Positions 32,560-43,400 of a stretch of 64,000 bases of DNA are shown here, one piece after another. The notes beneath the pieces were generated by a model. The model made no database searches. It was not told the DNA's origin and saw nothing but the letters and a program-made list of their open reading frames with translations. The position numbers and the translations under genes are program-made. The stretch comes from Euonymus europaeus (taxonomy: Eukaryota > Streptophyta > Magnoliopsida > Celastrales > Celastraceae). Where the stretch lies: assembly GCA_963580455.1 (NCBI GenBank), contig OY756960.1:10354001-10418000 (forward strand), read 5' to 3'. Each line of letters begins with the position of its first letter. Positions within the stretch are counted from its first letter, which is position 1.

Positions 32560-34079
32560 TGTTATGTCGTTAGTAACAATTTAAAATAACCTACAAATGT
32601 ACAATTAATATATATAGTGAATAAGTAAGAGTCGATCCCACAAGGAGTGATGCTAATAGATATATAATCTAACACTTGAATATAATTGATACAAGGGGGG
32701 TTAAGTCTTGCAATAGATAAAAATTAAGACAAAAAAATTGACGTTAAGAACAAGAATGAGAATTAATGAAAACAATAGCTAAGACTCACTATCCACCACA
32801 AAACATTCAAACAATTTATAAGAAATAATAGAGTAACAATTTAAACAAGCATATGATGACAACATTCACAACAAGGTCATGGTCAAACTCAAGTTGTATG
32901 ATTCTCTCTTAATTGCATGTAAAGTGTATGGCGTCTACCTCATTACGTGTATTCTTAATTGAAATCTAGCATGACATTTGCATCAATCAACAATCAAGAA
33001 TCCAATAAGAGTAAAGAGAATATGAATGTCACAAGAATCCTAATACATGGTATTTGTACTTAGGTATTCAAGAATTGATTTTTCATAATTCATTTTCAAC
33101 TGAATTATATGTTGCAAGAAAGAACATATTCAACAAGGCAATTGACTATGTTCTACAACAATTAATTCTAATACATGCTTCAAAGTTAGCTAATCAAAGA
33201 AACACAATACTAGAACTCATATAACATGGAAAAATCAAAATCATCATGCTTGTAGAAATTGAAATCCACACAACTTATAAAATTGGAAGCATGCTTAGGC
33301 TTCAAGACAAGCCCTAACTAACAAGAGTTTAGTTATACATAACCAAATAAAACATGAAACATAAAAACATAATTATAAACACAAGCCTTGTTTTCTTCTT
33401 TTCCTTCTCCTCTTTTTGCCTCCAATTTTCCTCCTTCTTTCCTTCTTGTCTTCAAGCTCCCCCTCCTAGCTCCTACTCCTCTCTATTTATAGAGAAAATG
33501 AGCACATAGTGGAGGAGTTAGTGCCATCTTTTGGTGGTGGATTGTCCATCAAATTGGTGTGGTGGATTGTCCACTCTTTGAATGGAAATGGTATCATCAA
33601 TGACATCAACATCCAATTACACACTAATCTTGTAACTACATTCTGGGCCTAAACGAAGCATATTATGAACTCAAACCCTTCATCAATAATGTAGATACAA
33701 ATGTGTAGATAATTATGGGCTTTTGCATCACTCAATTTGGATATCAGACGCTCAAGTTATGGGCTTCTAAAGGTCTGGTCTGCAAACAGAAATTCTGCTC
33801 CGGATATAACTTCCAAACTTGACTTTGAGGCAACCTTTAGAGGCCCAAATGAACTCCGATTTCTGTGAACCAATACTTCCTGAAAAGCTTGAAGTGTCCT
33901 CTAAACATTTGCTGAAGATCAAATCTCATTCCGATATCTCTTACTAGTTCTTAACCTGCAAAACATCCAAGAAGATCTTAAGTACAATAATCTTGAAAAT
34001 TCAGCTTTTAAGCACAATTTCTTGGCATTGCTTTGGTAGTATTTTATCACTTTAAGAACGTACATTCTGGCACTTATCA
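32560..34079 (-). mobile_element. Solo LTR inserted in the viral polyprotein region
   Basis: 1520 bp from TGTTATG to TTATCA, flanked by AGTTT. It has no coding capacity and no second LTR. The stretch AGTCGATCCCACAAGGAG near its left end resembles sequences common in plant Ty3/Gypsy LTR ends. A minus-strand TATA box, TATAAATA, lies at 33484-33491, downstream of a roughly 590-bp U3 in minus orientation, and is followed by a purine-rich leader. The family is unknown and it is unlike the other two LTR types in this window. It interrupts viral sequence only, so it is younger than the viral integration. Confidence 0.85.
33484..33491 (-). promoter_or_regulatory. Candidate TATA box of the inner solo LTR
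   Basis: Minus-strand TATAAATAGAGAGGAG is a good plant TATA box with purine-rich sequence downstream. It supports minus orientation of the LTR. Any transcript would run towards 32560 and on into the coat-protein region on its coding strand. Confidence 0.5.
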
Positions 34080-35700
34080 AGTTTCTTTTAGAAGATGACG
34101 GACCTTTAACATAAGTAGAAAGCTGAAGTGGCTTTTCTGTTAAAGGTTCACTAGAAGACAGCTGTGATTGAGCTATCTGAGGTTGAGAAGTACTTCCACT
34201 AAGATGAGCGGAAATATCATTCAGCTGTTCACCAATTGTTTGTAAATATAAATTGGTATAATTAACTTGTTGAACCACATTTTCAACAGTTCCTTCCTTT
34301 TTATAAGGAGCAGCAGCTACTTCCTCGGAATCTATGCGATGCACAAGATTGCTTTCAGGAGGATGAATAGCTTGAACAGTTTTTCCTGATTTAAGGACAA
34401 ATGTCCGATGATTGGACTCTAGAGTAGCTAGAGAGGACAAATCATTAAAGTCGGGAATATGATAGTCACTGTTTCTAGCAATGTAGAAAACAAAGTCAAG
34501 GAAAGATTCAGATGGATCTAACCTCTTAATCATTTGAAATCTGTCAATAAAGAATTCCCTTTGTTTTTCAGAAAAGGTTCTTACAAACCAGAAGTATTTT
34601 GCATATAAAATACTTTTCTCATTTGAACGAATGGTCATCACACTTTTATCCTCATCATATCCCATTTCAGAAGGAGTAGGCGACACTGAATTATGAGCAT
34701 GGGAAGATTCAGGATATTCAACATTATATTCAGGATGACTTACCTGTTCAGGAGTGTGAAAGACTCCTCTGACAACTCCATGGGAAGTAGGTTGTGCCGG
34801 TAGATCTGGAAAAGAAGATACCGAATGTCTAGCAGGAACATAAGACTTAGATCTTCCTATCCTTACAGATCTATCCTTAGAAAAACGAATAACTACCTCA
34901 CCATCAGGTTGTTCTATTACATCCTGGAGTTGTCTTGTAGGTTGTACTTTGGGTGGAATAGCCTTTTCTAATACCCAATCTTCAGGTAGCTTAACCTGAT
35001 CCCACTTAATAGTTTTTGGAACCACAATATTGGATTTAGCCAAATCAGTAATGAACAAAGTGGTTGATTGGGAATCAGAAAAATGATTTTCAGGAATATT
35101 CCTCATATTAGGAATAGTAGTGTTCATAACCTTATAGAAGACTCTATACACCAAAATCACATTTTTAGATGTATCCATCATGTCAAATCCAGCAGTCTTA
35201 ATGTCTAAAGACAAAGAATGCATAAGAGTTGGATCATCTAAAGCCAAAGTGAAATTGGGAAAGCATGTGAAATGCACTGGTCCATCACATAAGGTTGATT
35301 CAATGATTCCTAATAAAGAATCGTGAAATTTATTATGTCTCTTATCTCTAAGACACATAACCACGGATGTATTTAATCCTAAACGAGTAGCTGGTTTTAA
35401 ACCAACTTGGACAAGTCCGAGATGAAGAAATTGATATTTCTTTTGATGTTCCTTAATTAAGGATTCAGAAAGCAATTGATAAGCTTCATATCCCGAAGCA
35501 AGCGGGATTGCTTGTTCAACAGTTTTAATAATATAATCTGTTTCAGATGAAAAAGTACCTTTAGACTTATATACTTGACTAGCTGTATAATTAGGTAACT
35601 GCCAATTTTGCAATCGTTTATTAAAATTTTCATTAATAACTATTTCTTTATTTTTTTGAGTACCTGACTCTTTTCTACCAAAGTATCTAACTAGATTCAT
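33919..35700 (-). pseudogene. Caulimovirid movement-protein region, 3' end replaced by LTR sequence
   Basis: This 593-codon frame starts with a domain (about residues 25-230) that resembles the caulimovirid 30K-type movement protein, which lines plasmodesmatal tubules for cell-to-cell spread. The supporting stretches are LGLVQVGLKPATRLGLNTS (94-112) and the hydrophobic/acidic block at about 140-175. A segment with WDQVKLPEDWVLE follows, then a Ser/Pro-rich linker and a Phe-rich segment. Only residues 1-539 are viral; the last 54 codons are read from the solo LTR and end at a chance stop. With the LTR and one AGTTT set aside, the spacing to the coat frame is 1674 bp, a multiple of three with no stop in between, so the two were one polyprotein. 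The start is the first ATG after a 190-base non-coding gap. Confidence 0.8.
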
Positions 35701-35890
35701 TCTGATATAAGTAGGCAGTCAACGACTTGCTCGACAAGAGGGGTCTGAAAAGCCTTCCCGGCGACGATACCCGTAGCGATGCGCGACGAAGCTTCCTTAC
35801 CTCAAAACTTATCTAAAAAGAGACTTTAGAGAAGAAAGACTTGTAACTCATTTTTTTTTTATAAACGTGATAAAAGTGCTAAGCAATGGA
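35701..35890 (-). other. Viral intergenic region between small ORF B and the movement-protein frame
   Basis: 190 bases with no sizeable gene. In viral sense it holds a TTTATAAAAAAAAAATGAG stretch, a 12-codon mini-ORF starting at that ATG, a splice-donor-like AGGTAAGG near 35800, and a GC-richer part with CGTCGCGCATCGC. A gap this long is unusual among tightly packed caulimovirid ORFs. It could hold a promoter or a splice or shunt signal; the role is unknown. Confidence 0.5.
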
Positions 35891-36130
35891 TTAGGCATTT
35901 CGAAGACGTCTTATTTCGTCTGTGATATCCTGCCACTGTTGATTCAAATCATCAATTAAATCATCAACCATGTTATAGACGTTCCACAAATAAACGTCTC
36001 TTAGAGATCCTCGAACACAGAGAGAACGTTGGTGATTTATTTCAGTTATTAATTCTTCACATTCATTAATGTATTCTTCAAGATCATTTAATTCAAGTTG
36101 CAGTTCCAATATTAGAGAATATGCAGGCAT
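35891..36130 (-). CDS. Caulimovirid small ORF B, 79 aa, coiled-coil-like
   Basis: A 79-residue acidic frame starting one base after the stop of ORF A, an arrangement typical of leaky-scanning or coupled caulimovirid ORFs. Its first 35 residues have Leu/Ile at heptad-like spacing (LILELQLELNDLEEYINE), and residues 55-75 again (DDLIDDLNQQWQDITDEI), so a coiled coil is likely. Small coiled-coil proteins of badnaviruses and caulimoviruses associate with virions, but no specific match is recognised and the function stays open. The frame is intact. Confidence 0.6.
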   Translation of the reverse strand: MPAYSLILELQLELNDLEEYINECEELITEINHQRSLCVRGSLRDVYLWNVYNMVDDLIDDLNQQWQDITDEIRRLRNA

Positions 36131-36131
36131 A

Positions 36132-36338
36132 TTAATTTCTAAGAGCTCGAATACTAAAATAAGCAGATCTAGTATAAACAGACCCAGACCTCATTAGGCG
36201 ATAGGCAAAATCATCGGAATTAAAATAAACATTCAAGTTATGAAAAAACCTTAACATAATCATATCTACTATCCCTCCCGGGAACACAGAAGCGAGACAT
36301 AGGCGAGCAATAGCACATAGACGATAAACATTAGGCAT
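36132..36338 (-). CDS. Caulimovirid small ORF A, 68 aa, unknown function
   Basis: A small, basic, hydrophobic-rich frame beginning at the first ATG after the leader repeat. An upstream ATG at 36479 is in frame but lies in satellite sequence, so 36338 is chosen. The stop (36134-36132) is one base from the ATG of ORF B. Its residues (for example FPGGIVDMIMLRFFHNLN) match no family I can name. Position in the genome suggests one of the small accessory ORFs that precede the large polyprotein in some caulimovirids. Confidence 0.55.
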   Translation of the reverse strand: MPNVYRLCAIARLCLASVFPGGIVDMIMLRFFHNLNVYFNSDDFAYRLMRSGSVYTRSAYFSIRALRN

Positions 36339-36345
36339 ACGAAAA

Positions 36346-36442
36346 AAAGGTAACCAATTTACATAGCAATATACAGGAGATGGAAGTATAATTTGCGTAG
36401 GAAGTAAAACAGAGATCGTAATTACCTCACGGAGGCGTCGGG
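36346..36442 (-). repeat. 97-bp terminal inverted repeat of viral leader, right copy
   Basis: In viral sense this is the natural leader lying directly upstream of small ORF A (start at 36338). It ends at CCCGACGCC against satellite at 36443. The copy at 30081-30177 is the displaced, inverted one. Confidence 0.95.
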
Positions 36443-37479
36443 ATAAGCTTCCTAGATTATTTCGATGCCAAAACACCACCTTTCTATGCCAAATGGACGA
36501 AAACCGTTAAAAGCTCCTCCATAGATAGAGTTGAGCAACTTCGGACCATCAAAGTTGCTCGGTGTACACATTTTGTTGTTCTTCTTTGTCAAATTTTACG
36601 AGTATAACTTCCTAGATTATTTCGATGCCAAAACACCAACTTTCTATGACAAATGGACAAAAACCGTTAAGGCTCCTCCATAGATAGAGTTGAGCAACTT
36701 CGGACCATCAAAGTTGCTCGGTGTACACTTTTTATTGTTCTTCTATGTCAAATTTTACGTGTATAAGCTTCCTAGATTACTTCGATGCCAAAACACCACA
36801 TATCTATGCCAAATCGACAAAAACCGTTAAAAGCTCCTCCATAGATAGAGTTGAGCAAATTCGGACCATGAAAGTCGCTCGGTGTACACTTTTTATTGTT
36901 CTTCTATGTCAAATTTTACGAGTATAAGCTTCCTAGACTATTTTGATGCCAAAACACCACATATCTATGCCAAATGGACAAAAATCGTTAAAAGCTCCTC
37001 CATAGATAGAGTTGAGTAAATTCGGACCATGAAAGTTGCTCGGTGTACACTTTTTATTGTTCTTCTATGTCAAATTTTATGAGTATAATAAGCTTCCTAG
37101 ATTATCTCGATGGCAAAAAACCACCTTTCTTCGACAAATGGACAAAAACCGCTAAAGCTCCTCCATAGATAGAGTTGAGCAACTTCGGACCATCAAAGTT
37201 GCTCGGTGTACACATTTTATTGTTTTTTTATGTCAAATTTATAGTATAAGCTTCCTAAATTTTTTCGATGCCAAAACACCAACTTTCTATGTCAATTGGA
37301 CAAAAACCGTTAAAAGCTCCACCATAGATAGAGTTGAGCAAGTTCGGACCATCAAAGTTGCTCGGTGTACACTTTTTATTGTTCTTTTATGTCAAATTTT
37401 ACGAGCATAACTTCCTTGATTATTTCGATGCCAAAACACTACATATCTATGCCAAATGGACAAAAACCGTTAAAAGCTC

Positions 37480-37510
37480 CTCCCTAGATGGAAAATGGAC
37501 AAAAACCGTT
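37480..37510 (+). repeat. Truncated-monomer junction at the start of the homogenised array
   Basis: At about 37490 the CTCCCTAGATGGA of one monomer joins AAATGGACAAAAACC of another, omitting most of a repeat. It lies just before the point (about 37.6 kb) where the long near-identical blocks begin, so it may mark the edge of a duplication. Confidence 0.8.
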
Positions 37511-37559
37511 AAAAGCTCATCCATAGATAGAGTTTAGAAACTTCGGACCATAAAAGTTG

Positions 37560-40500
37560 CTCGGTGTACACTTTTTATTGTTCTTTCTATGTCAAATTTT
37601 ATGAGTATAAGCTTCCTAGATTATTTTGATGCCAAAAGACCACCTTTCTTCGACAAATAAACAAAAACCGATAAAAGCTTCACCATAGATAGAGTTGAGC
37701 AACTTCGGACCATCAAAGTTGCTCGGTGTACACATTTTATTGTTCTTTTATGTCAAATTTTACGAGTATAACTTCCTAGATTATTTCGATTCCAAAACAC
37801 CAACTTTCTATGAAAAATGGACAAAAACCGTTAAAAGCTCATCCATAGATAGAGTTGAGCAACTTCGGACCATCAATGTTGCTCGGTGTACACTTTTTAT
37901 TGTTCTTCTATGTCAAATTTTACGTGTATAAGCTTCCTAGATTACTTCGATGCAAAAACACCTCATATCTATGCCAAATGGACAAAAACCGTTAAAAGCC
38001 CCTCCATAGATAGAGTTGAGAAAATTCGGACCATGAAAGTTGCTCGGTGTACACTTTTTATTGTTCTTTTATGTCAAATTTTACGAGTATAAGCTCCGTA
38101 GATTATTTCGATGCCAAAACACTACATATCTATGCCAAATGGACAAAAACCGTTAAAAGCTCCTCCCTAGATGGAGTTGAGCAACTTCGGACCATGAAAG
38201 TTGCTCAGTGTACACTTTTTATTGTTCTTTTATTTCAAATTTTACGAGTATAAGCTTCCTAGATTATTTCGATGCCGAAACACCAACTTTCTATGACAAA
38301 TGGATAAAAACCGTTAAAAGCTCCTCCATAGATAGAGTTGAGCAACTACGAACCATGAAAGTTGCTCGGTGTACATCCTTTATTGTTCTTCTATGTCAAA
38401 TTTTACGAGTATAACTTCCTAGATTTTTTCGATTCCAAAACACCACCTTTCTATGAAAAATGGAGAAAAACCATTAAAATAATCTCCATAGATAGAGTTG
38501 AGCAACTTCGAACCATGAAAGTTGCTCGGTGTACACTTTTTATTGTTCTTCTTTGTCAAATTTTATGAGTATAAGCTTCCTAGATTATTTCGATGCCGAA
38601 ACACCAACTTCTATGACAAATGGATAAAAACCGTTAAAAGCTAATCCATAGATAGAGTTGAGCAACTTCGGACCATGAAAGTTGCTCGGTGTACACTTTT
38701 TATTGTTCTTCTATGTCAAATTTTACGAGTATAAGCTTCCTAGATGATTTCGATGCCAAAAGACCACCTTTCTTCGACAAATGAAGAAAAACCGATAAAA
38801 GCTCCACCATAGATAGAGTTGAGCAACTTCGGACCATCAAAGTTGCTCGGTGTACACATTTTATTGTTCTTTTATGTCAAATTTTACGAGTATAACTTCC
38901 TAGATTATTTTGATCCCAAAACACCAACTTTCTATGTCAATTGGACAAAAACCGTTAAAAGCTCCTCCATAGATAGAGTTGAGCAACATCGGACCATCAA
39001 TGTTGCTCGGTGTACACTTTTTATTGTTCTTCTATGTCAAATTTTACGTGTATAAGCTTCCTAGATTACTTCGATGCCAAAACACCTCATATCTATGCCA
39101 AATGGACAAAAACCGTTAAAAGCCCCTCCATAGATAGAGTTGAGCAAATTCGGACCACGAAAGTTGCTCGGTGTAGACTTTTTATTGTTCTTCTATGTCA
39201 AATTTTACGAGTATAAGCTTCGTAGATTATTTCGATGCCAAAACACTACATATCTATGCCAAATGGACAAAAACCGTTAAAAGCTCCTCCCTAGATGGAG
39301 TTGAGCAAATTCGGACCATGAAAGTTGCTCAGTGTACACTTTTTATTGTTCTTTTATTTCAAATTTTACAAGTATAAGCTTCCTAGATTATTTCGATTCC
39401 AAAACACCAACTTTCTATGCCAAATGGACAAAAACCGTTAAAGCTCCTCCATAGATAGACTTGAGCAACTTCGGACCATGAAAGTTGCTCGGTGTACACT
39501 TTTTATTGTTCTTCTATGTCAAATTTTACGAGTATAACTTCCTAGATTATTTCGATTCAAAAACACCAACTTTCTTTGAAAAATGGACAAAAACCGTTAA
39601 AAGCTCATCCATAGATAGAGTTTAGCAACTTCGGACCATAAAAGTTGCTCGGTGTACACATTTTATTGTTCTTTTATGTCAAATTTTACGAGTATAACTT
39701 CCTAGATTATTTCGATGCCAAAACACCAACTTTCTATGTCAATTGGACAAAAACCGTTAAAAGCTCCTCCATAGATAGAGTTGAGCAACATCGGACCATC
39801 AATGTTGCTCGGTGTACACTTTTTATTGTTCTTCTATGTCAAATTTTACGAGTATAAGCTTCCTAGATTACTTCGATGCCAAAACACCTCATATCTATGC
39901 CAAATGGACAAAAACCGTTAAAAGCCCCTCCATAGATAGAGTTGAGCAAATTCGGACCATGAAAGTTGCTCGGTGTACACTTTTTATTGTTCTTCTATAT
40001 CAAATTTTACGAGTATAAGCTTCGTAGATTATTTCGATGCCAAAACACTACATATCTATGCCAAATGGACAAAAACCGTTAAAAGCTCCTCCATAGATAG
40101 AGTTGAGCAACTTCGGACCATCAATTTTGCTCGGTGTACACTTTTTATTGTTCTTCTATGTCAAATTTTACGAGTATAAATTCCAAGATTATTTCGATTC
40201 CAAAACACCAACTTTCTATGCCAAATGGACAAAAACCGTTAAAGCTCCTCCATAGATAGAGTTGAGCAACTTCGGACCATGAAAGTTTCTCGGTGTACAC
40301 TTTTTATTGTTCTTCTATGTCAAATTTTACGAGTATAACTTCCTAGATTATTTCGATTCCAAAACACCAACTTTCTTTGAAAAATGGACAAAAACCGTTA
40401 AAAGCTCATCCATAGATAGAGTTTAGCAACTTCGGACCATAAAAGTTGCTCGGTGTACACTTTTTATTGTTCTTCTATGTCAAATTTTACGAGTATAACT

Positions 40501-43400
40501 TCCTAGATTATTTCGATTCCAAAACACCAACTTTCTATGAAAATGGGCAAAAACCGTTAAAAGCTCGTCCATAGATAGAGTTTAGCAACTTCGGACCATA
40601 AAAGTTGCTCGGTGTACACTTTTTATTGTTCTTCTATGTCAAATTTTACGAGTATAACTTCCTTGATTATTTCGATTCCAAAACACCAACTTTCTATGAA
40701 AAATGGACAAAAACCGTTAAAAGCTCATCCATAGATACAGTTTAGCAACTTCGGACCATAAAAGTTGCTCGGTGTACACTTTTTATTGTTCTTCTATGTC
40801 AAATTTTACGAGTATAATCTTCCTAGATTATTTCGATGCCAAAAGACCACCTTTCTTCGACAAATGAACAAAAACCGATGAAAGCTCTACCATAGATAGA
40901 GTTGAGCAACTTCGGACCATCAAAGTTGCTCGGTGTACACATTTTATTGTTCTTTTATGTCAAATTTTACGAGTATAACTTCCTAGATTATTTCGATGCC
41001 AAAACACCAACTTTCTATGTCAATTGGACAAAACCGTTAAAAGCTCCTCCATAGATAGAGTTGAGCAACTTCGGACCATCAATGTTGCTCGGTGTACACT
41101 TTCTATTGTTCTTCTATGTCAAATTTTACGTGTATAAGCTTCCTAGATTACTTCGATACCAAAACACCTCATATCTATGCCAAATGGACAAAAACCGTTA
41201 AAAGCTCCTCCATAGATAGAGTTGAGCAAATTCGGACCATGAAAGTTGCTCGGTGTACACTTTTTACTGTTCTTCTATGTCAAATTTTACGAGTATAAGC
41301 TTCGTAGATTATTTCGATGCCAAAACACTACATATCTTTGCCAAATGGACAAAAACCGTTAAAAGCTCCTCCCTAGATGGAGTTGAGCAACTTCGGACCA
41401 TGAAACTTGCTCAGTGTACACTTTTTATTGTTCTTCTATTTCAAATTTTACGAGTATGAGCTTCCTAGATTATTTCGATGCCGAAACACCAACTTTCTAT
41501 GACAAATGGATAAAAACCGTTAAAAGCTCCGCCATAGATAGAGTTGAGCAACTTCGGACCATGAAAGTTGCTCGGTGTACACATTTTAGTGTTCTTCTAT
41601 GTCAAATTTTACGAGTATAACTTCCTAGATTATTTCGATTCCAAAACACCAACTTTCTATGCCAAATGGACAAAAACCGTTAAACCTCCTCCATAGATAG
41701 AGTTGAGCAACTTCGGACCATGAAAGTTGCTCGGTGTACACTTTTTATTGTTCTTCTATGTCAAATTTTACGAGTATAACTTCCTAGATTATTTTGATTC
41801 CAAAACACCAACTTTCTATGAAAAATGGACAAAAACCGTTAAAAGCTCATCCATAGATAGAGTTTAGCAACTTCGGACCATAAAAGTTGCTCGGTGTACA
41901 CTTTTTATTGTTCTTTTATGTCAAATTTTACGAGTATAAGCTTCCTAGATTATTTCGATGCCAAAAGACCACCTTTCTTCTACAAATTAACAAAAACCGA
42001 TAAAAGCTCCACCATAGATAGAGTTGAGCAACTTCGGACCATCAAAGTTGCTCGGTATACACATTTTATTGTTCTTTTATGTCAAATTTTACGAGTATAA
42101 CTTCCCAGATTATTTCGATTCCAAAACACCAACTTTCTATGACAAATGGACAAAAACCGTTAAAAGCTCCTCCATAGATAGAGTTGAGCAACTTCGGACC
42201 ATCAATGTTGCTCGGTGTCACTTTTTATTGTTCTTCTATGTCAAATTTTACGAGTATAACTTCCTAGATAATTTTGATTCCAAAACACCAACTTTCTATG
42301 CCAAATGGACAAAAACCGTTAAAGCTCCTCCATAGATAGAGTTGAGCAACTTCGGACCATGAAAGTTGCTCGGTGTACACTTTTTAGTGTTCTTCTATGT
42401 CAAATTTTACGAGTATAACTTCCTAGATTATTTCGATTCCAAAACACCAACTTTCTTTGAAAAATGGGCAAAAACCGTTAAAAGCTCATCGATGGATAGA
42501 GTTTAGCAACTTCGGACCATAAAAGTTGCTCGGTGTACACTTTTTATTTTTCTTCTATGTCAAATTTTACGAGTATAATCATCCTAGATTATTTCGATGC
42601 CAAAAGACCAACTTTCTTCGACAAATGAACAAAAACCGATAAAAGCTCCACCATAGATAGAGTTGAGCAACTTCGGACCATCAAAGTTGCTCGGTGTACA
42701 CATTTTATTGTTTTTCTATGTCAAATTTTACGAGTATAACTTCTTAGATTATTTCGATGCCAAAACACCAACTTTCTATGTCAATTGGACAAAACCGTTA
42801 AAAGCTCCTCCATAGAGAGAGTTGAGCAACTTCGGACCATCAATGTTGCTCGGTGTACACTTTTTAGTGTTCTTCTATGTCAAATTTTACGTGTATAAGC
42901 TTCCTAGATTATTTCGATTTCAAAACACCAACTTTCTATGCCAAATGGACAAAAACCATTAAAGCTCCTCCATAGATAGAGTTGAGCAACTTCGGACCAT
43001 GAAAGTTGCTCGGTGTACACTTTTTATTGTTCTTCTATGTCAAATTTTACGAGTATAACTTCCTAGATTATTTCGATTCCAAAACACCAACTTTCTTTGA
43101 AAAATGGACAAAAACCGTTAAAAGCTCATCCATAGATAGAGTTTAGCAACTTCGGACCATAAAAGTTGCTCGGTGTACACTTTTTATTGTTCTTTCTATG
43201 TTAAATTTTACGAGTATAAGCTTCCTAGATTATTTTGATGGCAAAAGACCACCTTTCTTCGACAAATGAACAAAAACCGATAAAAGCTCCACCATAGATA
43301 GAGTTGAGCAACTTCGGACCATCAAAGTTGCTCGGTGTACACATTTTATTGTTCTTTTATGTCAAATTTTACGAGTATAACTTCCTAGATTATTTCGATG
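37560..43400 (+). repeat. Long satellite block, repeated at ~46370-52210 (offset 8810 bp)
   Basis: Monomer variants from about 37.56 to 43.4 kb recur with a constant offset of 8810 bp, equal to 55 monomers (37695/46505, 38819/47629, 39645/48455, 41092/49902, 42024/50834). Rare markers are shared, for example the two-base deletion GGTGTCACTTT at 42218 and 51028. Differences are few and scattered, which implies a recent duplication. Edges are approximate. Confidence 0.88.

Larger units (their letters stand above)
30041..36442 (-). mobile_element. Rearranged endogenous caulimovirid (pararetrovirus) insertion
   Basis: A 6.4-kb insert, about 4.9 kb of it viral once the inner solo LTR is set aside, coded on the minus strand. 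Its order is leader, small ORF A, small ORF B, movement-protein region, coat/zinc-finger/protease region. Reverse transcriptase and RNase H are missing. A tRNA-Met-type primer site lies near the left end, and 97 bp of leader is present at both ends in opposite orientation. No target duplication flanks it; eight satellite bases (TTACGAGT) are lost between the left and right junctions. This fits end-joining of a defective DNA form and not integrase-driven insertion. The genus is not assigned. Absence of the replicase and the broken polyprotein mean that this copy cannot encode a complete virus. Confidence 0.88.

Noticed and set aside
32560..34079. Intron or viral intergenic region between the movement and coat frames
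   Set aside because: TG...CA ends, an exact AGTTT duplication and a promoter-like TATA identify it as a solo LTR.
33919..34079. True C-terminus of the movement protein
   Set aside because: These 54 codons lie inside the solo LTR and are not viral.
36339..36479. N-terminal extension of viral small ORF A to the ATG at 36479
   Set aside because: The first part is satellite and the rest is viral leader. The natural viral start is the ATG at 36338.
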